Assembly (NCBI GenBank): GCA_963676235.1
Contig: OY781044.1
Coordinates: 310,001-374,000 of the forward strand
DNA from: JALNYB01 sp963676235
GTDB lineage: Archaea; Thermoplasmatota; Thermoplasmata; Methanomassiliicoccales; Methanomethylophilaceae
DNA: 64,000 bases
Direction: 5' to 3'
The position numbers and the translations under genes were made by a program. The notes under the pieces were generated by a model. That model had not been told where the DNA came from. It saw only the letters and a list, made by a program, of their open reading frames with translations, and made no database searches. Positions within the stretch are counted from its first letter, which is position 1, and every line of letters begins with the position of its first letter. This document shows positions 56,849-64,000 of this stretch, in pieces.

Positions 56849-58443
56849 ACGGAGTTCACATGCCAGAATCAATTGTTATTTATGATACTACACTCCGTGA
56901 CGGAGCACAGACCGAAGGCATCTCCTTCTCAACAGAAGATAAATTAGAGATACTCAAAAAACTGGATGAATTCGGAATAAGTTTCGTAGAGGGCGGATGG
57001 CCCGGGTCTAATCCCAAAGACGATGATTTCTTCAGAATCGCGGGAACAATGGATCTGAAGAACACAATTCTGACAGCGTTCGGTAGCACCGGAAGACACG
57101 GAATACCTGCAAATGAGGATCAGAATCTGAAAGCCCTTGCAGAATGTTCTGCAAAATGGTGTTGCATATTCGGAAAATCCTGGGATTTCCACGTAACAGA
57201 TGCGTTGTGCATTCCGCTGGAAGACAATTTGAAGATGATCGAAGACAGCGTTAGATTCCTCAAAGAATCTGGAAAACATGTCATGTTCGATGCTGAACAT
57301 TTCTTTGACGGATACTACGCGAATCATGATTACGCGATGGACGCACTCAGAGCGGCCGTAGAAGGTGGCGCAGAATGGCTGGTCCTATGCGATACTAACG
57401 GAGGAACTATGCCTGATGACATCGCTTCAGCAGTCAAGGATGCTGCCCTATCGTTCGGAGTGAATATAGGTATCCACTGTCATAATGATTCAGATCTTGC
57501 GGTAGCGAATTCACTCATAGCTGTTGAGAACGGCGCGATGATGATACAAGGTACCATAAACGGTATCGGTGAGAGATGCGGTAACGCTAATCTATGTTCC
57601 GTGATCGCCGATCTTGAACTCAAATTGGAATATGATGTTGACGTTACAGATCTCACCAAACTCACAGATCTTTCAAAATTCGTCGGAGAAGTTGCAAACA
57701 CTGTTCCGTCCTCGGGACTTCCGTTCGTAGGTGAGAAAGCGTTCGCACACAAAGGCGGAATGCACGTCTCTGCTTTGGCAAAAGACCCCCGCACATACGA
57801 ACATATACCGCCCGAATCTGTCGGTAACAAGCGCCGTGTACTCGTTTCGGACATGGCCGGAAAATCCAGTATCTCAGAGAAACTGAAAGAAATAGGCATC
57901 GCTATAAACGATGAAGAATCTAGAGAGATCATAAAGAAGATCAAAGACCTCGAATCAAAGGGATACCAATTCGAAGGCGCGGATGCGAGTTTTGAACTCC
58001 TAGTCAGAAGATTGAAAGGCGGTCTCATACCGCCATTCGAGGTGGCAGGATTCAGACTTTCCATTGATTATGTCGGAAACAATCAACTCGTATCCGAAGC
58101 AAGCATAAAAGTTATAGATTCCAAAGGAAACTTGGAACATACCGCGGCAGACGGCGACGGTCCTGTTAACGCATTGGATAAGGCTCTCAGAAAAGCACTT
58201 TCAAAATTCTTCCCCATAATGAACGATATCAGACTTACAGATTACAAAGTCCGTGTTCTGGATGAGAAATCAGCCACAGCAGCTTCCGTCAGAGTGTTGA
58301 TAAGATCCACTGATGGAAAAAACAGCTGGACTACGGTAGGTGTATCAGAGAACGTTATCGAAGCAAGCCTTAACGCACTTACAGATTCAATAGAGTATGC
58401 AATACTCAAAGATCAGGAAACTAACAATCAAGGAGCAGATTAA
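56845..58443 (+). CDS. cimA: Citramalate synthase (CimA, LeuA family)
   Basis: Condenses pyruvate and acetyl-CoA to citramalate, the first step of the threonine-independent route to isoleucine. HMGL-like barrel: YDTTLRDGAQTEGISFS near residues 13-29, FVEGGWPGSNPKD, GIHCHNDSDLAVANS (metal-binding HxH) and NGIGERCGNANL. The C-terminal LeuA regulatory/dimer domain starts near EVAGFRLSIDYVGNNQ. The GGWPGSNPKD block and 532-residue length point to the CimA (TIGR00977-like) group rather than isopropylmalate synthase. ATG at 56845 overlaps hom; an ATG at 56860 is possible. Confidence 0.88.
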   Translation: MNGVHMPESIVIYDTTLRDGAQTEGISFSTEDKLEILKKLDEFGISFVEGGWPGSNPKDDDFFRIAGTMDLKNTILTAFGSTGRHGIPANEDQNLKALAECSAKWCCIFGKSWDFHVTDALCIPLEDNLKMIEDSVRFLKESGKHVMFDAEHFFDGYYANHDYAMDALRAAVEGGAEWLVLCDTNGGTMPDDIASAVKDAALSFGVNIGIHCHNDSDLAVANSLIAVENGAMMIQGTINGIGERCGNANLCSVIADLELKLEYDVDVTDLTKLTDLSKFVGEVANTVPSSGLPFVGEKAFAHKGGMHVSALAKDPRTYEHIPPESVGNKRRVLVSDMAGKSSISEKLKEIGIAINDEESREIIKKIKDLESKGYQFEGADASFELLVRRLKGGLIPPFEVAGFRLSIDYVGNNQLVSEASIKVIDSKGNLEHTAADGDGPVNALDKALRKALSKFFPIMNDIRLTDYKVRVLDEKSATAASVRVLIRSTDGKNSWTTVGVSENVIEASLNALTDSIEYAILKDQETNNQGAD

Positions 58444-58716
58444 ATGAGCAGAACGATCATCACATTGGTAGGTAAAGACCACACAGGCATCATAGCAGCT
58501 GTCTGTAACTATTTTGCAGAGAATAACATCAATATACTTGATATAAGCCAGACAACTGTTCAGGAATACATCAACATGATGATGATTGTGGATCTCAGCA
58601 AATACACCAAAGAATTCCCGATACTAGTATCAGATCTTGATGCGGTCGGAAAGAAGGTCGGCTGTTCTATCAAAGCACAGCATGAAGAGATCTTCGATAT
58701 GATGCATAGGATCTGA
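58444..58716 (+). CDS. Small ACT-domain protein (UPF0237 family)
   Basis: 90 residues forming one ACT domain: SRTIITLVGKDHTGIIAAVCNYFAENNINILDISQT. It starts directly after the cimA stop and ends five bases before the UPF0210 gene, a pairing seen in many bacteria and archaea. It presumably binds an amino acid or other small ligand and acts with its neighbour; the actual role is unknown. Confidence 0.87.
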   Translation: MSRTIITLVGKDHTGIIAAVCNYFAENNINILDISQTTVQEYINMMMIVDLSKYTKEFPILVSDLDAVGKKVGCSIKAQHEEIFDMMHRI

Positions 58717-58721
58717 CCCAT

Positions 58722-60086
58722 ATGTTAGAGCTGAATGAGGTATTCGAGACCAACAAGATGGTCTCGCATGAGAATCTAGATGTCAGAACCATTACTATGG
58801 GTATCAGTCTTCTTGATTGTTGCGACTCAGATCTCGACACTTTATGCGACAATATCTACAGGAAGATCATCACATCTGCTAAAGACCTCGTAAGGGTCGG
58901 AGATGAAATCGGACTAGAGTACGGTATCCCTGTAATTAACAAAAGGATATCCGTGACACCTATCGCGATAATTGGTTCATCTGCCTGCAAAACGTGTGAT
59001 GATTTCGTAAAGATAGCAGAAACACTTGACAGAGCAGCCTTAGAGGTCGGAGTCAATTTCATCGGTGGATTCTCCGCCTTGGTCCAAAAGGGCATGACGC
59101 CCGCAGACGAGATGCTTATAAGATCGCTTCCAAAAGCACTCTCTGGTACAGAACGTATCTGCAGTTCGATCAGCTTAGCTTCCACAAAGACCGGTATCGA
59201 TATGGATGCCGTCAGATTGATGGGAATAATAGTCAAAGAGATTGCAGAGGCAACAAAGGATATGGATTCTAACGGATGCTCAAAGTTGGTCATATTCTGC
59301 AACCCTGCAGATGATAACCCATTCATGGCCGGAGCATTCCATGGTGTAACCGAAGCAGATCGTGTCATCAACGTCGGTGTCAGCGGACCTGGTGTAGTAA
59401 AGACCGCAGTTTCCAAAGTGAAAGGCGAGAATTTTGAAATTCTATGCGAGACAATCAAGAAGACCGCATTCAAAGTCACGAGAGTAGGTCAGTTAGTGGC
59501 CAAGGAAGCATCAAGAAGACTTGATGTACCTTTCGGCATTGTAGACCTGTCTCTTGCTCCGACACCTGCCGTAGGCGACAGCATTGCAGACATAATTCAT
59601 GAAATGGGAATAGAATATGTCGGAGCTCCTGGAACAACAGCCGCTTTAGCTATCCTCAACGATCAAGTTAAGAAAGGCGGAGTCATGGCCTCGTCGTATG
59701 TTGGAGGACTCAGCGGTGCTTTCATCCCTGTAACTGAAGACAGCTCTATGGCGTATGCCGCAGAGATCGGTTCACTCACAATCGAAAAACTGGAAGCAAT
59801 GACCTGTGTCTGTTCTGTAGGACTCGACATGATCGCAATACCGGGAGACACAACAGCCTCGACGATATCTGGTATCATTGCAGATGAAATGGCTATCGGT
59901 ATGATCAACCAAAAGACAACTGCAGTAAGATTGATACCTGTTGTAGGGAAAGGCGTCGGAGACTACGCAGAATTCGGCGGACTCTTCGGAAGGGCACCTA
60001 TAATGCCTGTAAACAAATACAGTTGTGAAGATTTCATAAATCGTGGCGGAAGAATACCTGCACCGATACACAGCTTCAAGAACTGA
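58722..60086 (+). CDS. UPF0210 family protein (PFL-like, COG2848)
   Basis: 454 residues, cytosolic, conserved but without proven function. Recognised by TITMGISLLDCCD near the N-terminus, GFSALVQKGMTPADEML, GVSGPGVVKTAV, and DLSLAPTPAVGDSIADI; distantly related in fold to pyruvate formate-lyase-like proteins. Always found with the small ACT protein just upstream. Its place behind hom and cimA suggests a link with aspartate-family or branched-chain amino-acid metabolism. A hairpin follows the stop. Confidence 0.87.
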   Translation: MLELNEVFETNKMVSHENLDVRTITMGISLLDCCDSDLDTLCDNIYRKIITSAKDLVRVGDEIGLEYGIPVINKRISVTPIAIIGSSACKTCDDFVKIAETLDRAALEVGVNFIGGFSALVQKGMTPADEMLIRSLPKALSGTERICSSISLASTKTGIDMDAVRLMGIIVKEIAEATKDMDSNGCSKLVIFCNPADDNPFMAGAFHGVTEADRVINVGVSGPGVVKTAVSKVKGENFEILCETIKKTAFKVTRVGQLVAKEASRRLDVPFGIVDLSLAPTPAVGDSIADIIHEMGIEYVGAPGTTAALAILNDQVKKGGVMASSYVGGLSGAFIPVTEDSSMAYAAEIGSLTIEKLEAMTCVCSVGLDMIAIPGDTTASTISGIIADEMAIGMINQKTTAVRLIPVVGKGVGDYAEFGGLFGRAPIMPVNKYSCEDFINRGGRIPAPIHSFKN

Positions 60087-60095
60087 ACCCTTTAT

Positions 60096-60113
60096 CATGG
60101 GGTCAATCCCATG
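60096..60113 (+). terminator. Hairpin after amino-acid operon
   Basis: CATGGG-GTCAAT-CCCATG, ten bases after the UPF0210 stop, followed by AT-rich sequence with T-runs. Confidence 0.5.
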
Positions 60114-60137
60114 AATTATAAATTTTAATGAAAAAGA

Positions 60138-60153
60138 ATGGGCCGAAGCCCAT
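60138..60153 (-). terminator. TTCG-loop hairpin terminator for membrane-anchored protein
   Basis: On the minus strand ATGGGC-TTCG-GCCCAT followed by TCTTTTTC, eight bases past the stop at 60161. Confidence 0.65.
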
Positions 60154-60160
60154 AAAATAT

Positions 60161-60757
60161 TTAGAAATTCATATTGGTTGCAGTCAATGTTATCTGCATT
60201 GTAAGCATTCCTGTAATCGACTCGTTTGCTTCATATAACACACCTTTTTGACTGTATGCTGCATCGATGGTTACAGTCATTATTTCGGATGTAAATGTTC
60301 CCTTGAATGTAACATCGTCCCTATCATTCGTATTCAAATGGAACGTGCCTGTACCTTTTGTTAATCCAGAAAACTCTGAAGGAGGATTATTCAAGTCGAT
60401 GTACGCATACATAGAACTGCCGTCTCCATCTGTCTTTAATGATGCGATGAATTCGGACTTGGTCATTGTTTCAGTATTTGTTCCAGGATTGTCGCCACCT
60501 ACGGTTTTTGTTTCTATTGTCCAATTATCTCCAGAAACAGTTTTTAAAGTTGCTGTCATGGTATATGTTTGATCGCTAGTTCCCAAAAAGTTTACAACGA
60601 CAGTATATGTGAAATAATCTCCCACTTTCATATCTTCAAATGTTTGTATTTCTTTAGCATCGTTGCTGTTACTATCGGCAAGCGCGAAATAAACCCCTAT
60701 TCCAGCTACGATCAATATAACAACAATAACAATGCCTGCTATGAATTTACTTTTCAT
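60161..60757 (-). CDS. Membrane-anchored extracytoplasmic protein of unknown function
   Basis: 198 residues: an N-terminal anchor (KFIAGIVIVVILIVAGIGVYFALA, residues 4-27), a short Asp/Asn-rich linker and a beta-rich domain beginning QTFEDMKVGDYFTYTVVV. There is no lipobox cysteine. No family recognised; the 'Y-T-M-T-A-T-L' strand pattern resembles small secreted beta-sandwich proteins common in this group of archaea. Monocistronic. Confidence 0.65.
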   Translation of the reverse strand: MKSKFIAGIVIVVILIVAGIGVYFALADSNSNDAKEIQTFEDMKVGDYFTYTVVVNFLGTSDQTYTMTATLKTVSGDNWTIETKTVGGDNPGTNTETMTKSEFIASLKTDGDGSSMYAYIDLNNPPSEFSGLTKGTGTFHLNTNDRDDVTFKGTFTSEIMTVTIDAAYSQKGVLYEANESITGMLTMQITLTATNMNF

Positions 60758-60991
60758 ATATGTTCTACCTAAGAAAGCACGATTACAATATCACTTTAAA
60801 AACCAATTGATAGATCTAACAGATTTTTCTCTTTTATAAAAACGCTATATATGTAAATGATTCGCAAAATGAACTGGAATTAAAGTTTACAAGAGCACAG
60901 CTAATACTTTTCCTTTCAGAATGAAAAGAAGTGTAGAAAGTTGATTATGTTCCCTTTCGGGAACATCAAAGTCACAGTAAGATGTGCAAGG

Positions 60992-61159
60992 TGGGAGTGG
61001 AGGGATTTGAACCCCCGTCAGCGGGTTTCCACCACGGGGGGAGCTACCCCCCGCGAAATTACGAGTCATCGCTCCAGTTAATCATCAACTGTCAGCAAAC
61101 TCTTATAATCACGCTCAATAACTGGAGCCCGCCAGTCTGCCAGGTTAGCCTACGCTCCC
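60992..61159 (-). tRNA. tRNA-Trp (CCA) with ~95-nt intron
   Basis: Exon 1 (61159 to 61122) runs GGGAGCG to the anticodon loop CTCCAG; exon 2 (61026 to 60992) begins in the loop, continues with anticodon stem CCCGC, T-arm GGGGG-TTCAAAT-CCCTC and acceptor CACTCCC plus A. Stem GCGGG/CCCGC frames anticodon CCA. The intron (61121 to 61027) sits at the usual 37/38 position and contains a C/D guide and a strong CGGGGGG/CCCCCCG hairpin. The acceptor (C6 with A67) and D-stem (C12 with A23) each show a C-A mismatch. CCA is not encoded. The 5' end lies 17 bases after the eL41 stop. Confidence 0.82.
61066..61112 (-). ncRNA. Box C/D guide RNA inside tRNA-Trp intron
   Basis: Minus-strand order: box C-like GTGATTA (61112-61106), guide ending AGTTTG, box D' CTGA (61095-61092), box C' TTGATGA (61088-61082), guide TTAACTGGAGCG (61081-61070), box D-like ATGA (61069-61066). 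Counting five bases before box D points at C34 (guide pairs with CUCCAG); counting before D' points at residue 39. These are the two positions modified by the intron-encoded guide known from Haloferax tRNA-Trp. Boxes C and D deviate from consensus. Confidence 0.65.
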
Positions 61160-61176
61160 TTGGTAGCCTGTTAAGG

Positions 61177-61284
61177 TTACTTCTTGCGCATCTTCGCTGC
61201 TCTCTTTCTTCTTCTCATTTTTTTCTTGCGCCATTTCCAACGCTGATTTCCGCGTTTTTTCCAGGCGCGTGAGCTTCTCTTCAT
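61177..61284 (-). CDS. Ribosomal protein eL41-like peptide
   Basis: 35 residues, over half Lys or Arg, with a WKWRKKKMRRRKR core like the short helical eL41 peptide of the large subunit (WRKKRxRRLKRKRRKMR). The N-terminus is longer (MKRSSRAWKKRGNQR). GAGG lies seven bases upstream of the ATG. It is set between tRNA-Arg and tRNA-Trp on the same strand and may share their transcript. Such short basic genes are often missed. Confidence 0.72.
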   Translation of the reverse strand: MKRSSRAWKKRGNQRWKWRKKKMRRRKRAAKMRKK

Positions 61285-61332
61285 GATATTTCCTCTTCAC
61301 TGAATGTCTCATCACGCAGGTGATACATCCTC

Positions 61333-61436
61333 TGGCGGGCCCGTCGGGAATTTCGGTTCCTTTTTTATCAGAACTTTCGAACCCGAGGCGTCTGGCTTAG
61401 AAGGCCAGCGCTATATCCTGGCTAAGCCACGGGCCC
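61333..61436 (-). tRNA. tRNA-Arg (UCU) with 26-nt intron in the T-loop
   Basis: Perfect acceptor GGGCCCG/CGGGCCC, anticodon arm CTGGC-CTTCTAA-GCCAG (anticodon TCT), discriminator G and encoded CCA. The T-arm reads TCGGG-TTCGAA, then 26 extra bases (61375 to 61350), then T-CCCGA. The junctions form a bulge-helix-bulge: outer helix TCGGG/CCCGA, central 4-bp helix TTCG/CGAA, inner helix GTTC/GAAC, three-base bulges AAA and ATT. Cutting each bulge after its second base restores a standard TTCGAAT T-loop. Confidence 0.9.
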
Positions 61437-61460
61437 CGCAAACCTCCATCTACTACTATC

Positions 61461-61467
61461 ATTTAAA
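61461..61467 (-). promoter_or_regulatory. TATA box for the tRNA-Arg / eL41 / tRNA-Trp cluster
   Basis: On the minus strand CCTTTAAATG, 25-31 bases upstream of the tRNA-Arg 5' end. No other good element is seen before eL41 or tRNA-Trp, suggesting one transcript. Confidence 0.5.
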
Positions 61468-61503
61468 GGTTTACATATTCGACTAAAAAAATTACATATA
61501 ATC

Positions 61504-62064
61504 TTACTGGAAATAGTCATATATCGAACCATATCCAGCAAGAATTAAACATCCTTCAAAAATACAGACACATCCAAGCAATCCTAGGAACGGCCACCAG
61601 TTAAATAATTTGCCAAACAGCATGATTAGTTTCTCCGCAAAACTGGCGATCATATACACGATGGCACCACAAACAAATGCAACTCCGACTCTATACCAGC
61701 CCTGAGCAAGCACATCTAGTTGGGTACCTATAAGATTCGCTAACAGAATGTAAACTACTACCATGATCAATATTGAGAATATCATAGCAAAATGAACCTC
61801 ACGGAACGGCCTGATAACAAGCGCGAATCCTGTAGCTGCAATAACTATCGCAGTGAATATTCCCCACCCTGAATACGATGTAACAGTGAGAAAAATCATT
61901 GTAGCACCGAAGATCACTCCGAGCACCATCATAAACTTATACGTCTTAGAAAGATCATTCTTGAGATACGTGTAAACAATTAACAATGCAATTATACCCC
62001 CGATTATCAAAATGACCTCGGGAACATGAGTTGACCAAAAATCGATTATCGACTGCGTATCCAT
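61504..62064 (-). CDS. Integral membrane protein of unknown function
   Basis: 186 residues with about six hydrophobic helices (for example VILIIGGIIALLIVYTYL, FMMVLGVIFGATMIFLTV, FLGLLGCVCIFEGCLILA) and short loops. There is no signature motif. It is monocistronic between tRNA-Arg and tRNA-Ala genes. Confidence 0.65.
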   Translation of the reverse strand: MDTQSIIDFWSTHVPEVILIIGGIIALLIVYTYLKNDLSKTYKFMMVLGVIFGATMIFLTVTSYSGWGIFTAIVIAATGFALVIRPFREVHFAMIFSILIMVVVYILLANLIGTQLDVLAQGWYRVGVAFVCGAIVYMIASFAEKLIMLFGKLFNWWPFLGLLGCVCIFEGCLILAGYGSIYDYFQ

Positions 62065-62118
62065 ATTAACTGAATAACAACATCAAGATATAATACTGAC
62101 TGAATTAATAGTCAAAAA

Positions 62119-62194
62119 TGGTGGACAGGGCGAGATTTGAACTCGCGGCCTCTACAATGCCAATGTAGCGATCTTCCAACTGATCTACCTGCCC
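62119..62194 (-). tRNA. tRNA-Ala (GGC)
   Basis: Acceptor GGGCAGG/CCTGTCC with the G3-U70 pair that identifies alanine tRNA, anticodon arm CTACA-TTGGCAT-TGTAG with anticodon GGC, T-arm GCGAG-TTCAAAT-CTCGC, discriminator A and encoded CCA. No intron. Confidence 0.94.
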
Positions 62195-62235
62195 GCTAAC
62201 TGTGTGATTAATTGATTGTAATTAAATGTTTGGTA

Positions 62236-63642
62236 TTAAAAATCAGAATTCAGAGTTAACTGGAACCTGTGAATCTCTCCAGGTATACGTGTTGGGTATT
62301 TTCCATTGATGCACGCCAAACAAAGTTCATTCTCTGGCTTTCCTATTGCTTCGATAAGACCATTGATGCTGATGTAACCAAGACTGTCTGCACCGATAAT
62401 TTCTCTTATCTCATCGACCGAATGCTTATTCGCAATGAACTGATCTCTAGATTTCATATCTACTCCATAATAGCACGGAGCAATGACTGGAGGACTTCCC
62501 ACGCGGACATGAACTTCTTTTGCACCAGCTTCTCTTAGCATGGATATCAATTTCTTCAATGTTGTTCCTCTCACGATACTGTCATCAACAATAAGCAGAC
62601 GTTTTCCTTCTACTGTACTCTTAATCGGATTCATCTTCATAGAGACTGCAACTTCCCTTTCCTTCTGATCAGGGAGGATGAACGTCCTTTCTGCGAAACG
62701 ATTCTTCATGAACCCCTCTTCATACGGTATGCCAGACTGCAAAGCGAATCCGATAGCATGCGCACGTCCTGAATCTGGAACGGGCATGATTACATCGACA
62801 TCGACGGGACTCTCTTTGGCAAGGATCATTCCGATCCTCTTCCTTACATCATATACTTCCCGTCCATCTATCACAGAATCAGGTCTTGCAAAATAAACCC
62901 ATTCAAACATACAATAGGCCTTGGGCTTATTCTCGTTTCCAGGATATGAGAGTATCTCATTACGCTTCACTTCTACGATCTCTCCTGGAAGTACATCTCT
63001 GACGAACTTTCCTCTTAAAGCATCAATAGCTGCGCTTTCTGAAACAATAATGTGACCTTCTTCGATCTTTCCTATGCAAAGAGGCCTGAATCCATATGGA
63101 TCCCTAACACCGAACAATCTATCATTGATCAATATGGTCAACGCATATGAGCCGTCTAATTCTCCGATCATGGCCCTCATAGCCTTCACTGGGTCGCAAT
63201 ACTGAGCCATATATTTGCTTAGTATTTTGATGACAAGTTCCGTATCGGAGTCTGTGAGAAATGATGTTCCGGCTTCGAGATATTTTTCTTTCAATTCAGT
63301 ATAATTCGTAATATCCCCATTGTGGGCGATAGCAACGATACCGAAGTTTGTAGTGACTGTCAACGGCTGTGCGTTGATAACACTTTTAGAACCAGTCGTA
63401 GAATATCTAACATGACCGACGCCGATTTGCCCTTCGACGCCTGCCAGATTATCTTTATTCAGTGCAACCTGAACCAGACCATTATTCTTAACGGTCTGAG
63501 TGGTCTTCCCATCAAAAACTGATATGCCTGCACTTTCCTGCCCGCGATGCTGGATTATCATTAAGGCTTTCTGCAAAGCTGGTACGACGTTGTAAGTGGC
63601 TGTTATTCCAACTACGCCGCAGCTATGCTTTGGGCCGGTCAT
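62236..63642 (-). CDS. purF: Amidophosphoribosyltransferase
   Basis: First committed step of purine synthesis: PRPP plus glutamine to phosphoribosylamine. A short propeptide (MTGPKHS) precedes the nucleophile cysteine at residue 8 (CGVVGI). IQHRGQESAGI and GHVRYSTTG belong to the glutaminase domain; the PRPP loop is LLIVDDSIVRGTTLKKL near 347-363. Four cysteines in YCMFEWVYFARP, PCYYGVDM and LCLACINGKYPT match the Fe-S cluster ligands of the Bacillus-type enzyme, so an oxygen-sensitive 4Fe-4S centre is likely. It follows eL37 by nine bases in one operon with LSm. Confidence 0.95.
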   Translation of the reverse strand: MTGPKHSCGVVGITATYNVVPALQKALMIIQHRGQESAGISVFDGKTTQTVKNNGLVQVALNKDNLAGVEGQIGVGHVRYSTTGSKSVINAQPLTVTTNFGIVAIAHNGDITNYTELKEKYLEAGTSFLTDSDTELVIKILSKYMAQYCDPVKAMRAMIGELDGSYALTILINDRLFGVRDPYGFRPLCIGKIEEGHIIVSESAAIDALRGKFVRDVLPGEIVEVKRNEILSYPGNENKPKAYCMFEWVYFARPDSVIDGREVYDVRKRIGMILAKESPVDVDVIMPVPDSGRAHAIGFALQSGIPYEEGFMKNRFAERTFILPDQKEREVAVSMKMNPIKSTVEGKRLLIVDDSIVRGTTLKKLISMLREAGAKEVHVRVGSPPVIAPCYYGVDMKSRDQFIANKHSVDEIREIIGADSLGYISINGLIEAIGKPENELCLACINGKYPTRIPGEIHRFQLTLNSDF

Positions 63643-63651
63643 ATTATAACC

Positions 63652-63822
63652 TTAATCGCGAAGTTTGGCCCAAGTATAGGTCCTCATCTTAGCGGTCTTA
63701 CCGTATCCGCATGAAGCGCATACACCCTTCCTTGCGTGGTAAGAGTGTTTTCCGCATCTGCGGCAGGGGATATGTGTCTTGAATTTGTTGTGTCTTCCCT
63801 TTGCAGCTGTTCCTGTTCCCAT
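63652..63822 (-). CDS. rpl37e: Ribosomal protein eL37
   Basis: 56-residue zinc-ribbon ribosomal protein: MGTGTAAKGRHNKFKTHIPC, with CRRCGKHSYHARKGVCASCGYG holding the CxxC..CxxC zinc site. AAGGAG precedes the ATG. It sits between LSm and purF, an order known in many archaea. Confidence 0.95.
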   Translation of the reverse strand: MGTGTAAKGRHNKFKTHIPCRRCGKHSYHARKGVCASCGYGKTAKMRTYTWAKLRD

Positions 63823-63835
63823 TGTAATCGTCTCC

Positions 63836-64000
63836 TTATGGTGAAATGTAAATTACGTTGTCCCCGCGGACAATGGCCAAACTGATTTTCCTTACGGATT
63901 CTCCATTGTAGAATTCCTCTGCGTTTTTAAGCACAACATTCATATGGGGGTCGTATCCGTCAAGGATTCCTCTGTACTCTCTCTTTCCTTTAAGTTCGAC
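63836..64000 (-). CDS. Sm-like (LSm) RNA-binding protein, C-terminal part (cut by window edge)
   Basis: Last 54 codons visible. GILDGYDPHMNVVLKNAEE is the Sm1 motif and IVRGDNVIYIS the Sm2 motif; it would form a ring-shaped oligomer binding U-rich RNA. Its stop is 13 bases before the eL37 start, the usual archaeal LSm-eL37 operon. Confidence 0.92.
   Translation of the reverse strand, partial: VELKGKREYRGILDGYDPHMNVVLKNAEEFYNGESVRKISLAIVRGDNVIYISP

Noticed and set aside
61333..61436. Decayed tRNA-Arg pseudogene
   Set aside because: All stems are perfect and the extra bases have exact splice geometry, so an intron explains it better than decay.

Overview
The window reads as a piece of an AT-rich archaeal chromosome. 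Archaeal markers are topoisomerase VI (B and A subunits), a class I lysyl-tRNA synthetase, Sec61-beta, a DRG-type GTPase, eL37 with LSm, an eL41-like peptide, TATA-box promoters with leaderless or GGTGA-type starts, and intron-containing tRNAs. A CobN chelatase operon, many methanogen-type gene families and near-absence of TAG stops (1 of 53 genes ending in the window) fit a pyrrolysine-decoding methanogen of the Methanomassiliicoccales. No methanogenesis or pyl gene is present, so this is inference.

Layout. 1-8.3 kb: a metal/corrinoid-type substrate-binding protein (cut by the left edge), then an operon of ChlI/ChlD-type AAA-VWA protein, CobN, and a two-gene ABC exporter. 8.4-10.4 kb: panD, RNase HI, hisS. 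10.6-22.3 kb: a surface and glycan region with a HAD protein, rfbA, two divergent surface proteins whose 3' ends form a perfect-looking 1174-bp inverted repeat, a phosphosugar isomerase, an epimerase ending in the only TAG, and a glycosyltransferase. 22.7-32 kb: PH-domain membrane proteins, DRG GTPase, zinc-ribbon protein, Top6B/A, CobW GTPase. 32.5-40.7 kb: LysRS, Sec61-beta, cation/proton antiporter, a NikR-like regulator with a non-canonical start beside a ZIP transporter, an acetate-type transporter. 40.9-43.9 kb: a surface protein with four near-identical 222-bp repeats. 44-55 kb: tRNA-Glu, NadE, nitrilase, tRNA-Ser, GNAT, ClC, HtpG, peroxiredoxin, an ArsR/NifX-like pair, MFS and UspA. 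55.3-60.1 kb: an amino-acid operon (ACT regulator, hom, cimA, ACT, UPF0210). 61-64 kb: tRNA-Trp with an intron carrying a C/D guide, eL41, tRNA-Arg interrupted in its T-loop, tRNA-Ala, purF, eL37, LSm.

Main points of interest: a tRNA-Arg(UCU) split by a 26-nt T-loop intron with a textbook bulge-helix-bulge; a tRNA-Trp intron whose two guides point at C34 and residue 39; two genes that appear to start with ATT and ATA at exactly the Shine-Dalgarno spacing used by ATG genes here; one TAG stop positioned for short pyrrolysine readthrough; the large inverted repeat between surface-protein genes; and a degenerate KMSKS motif in LysRS.
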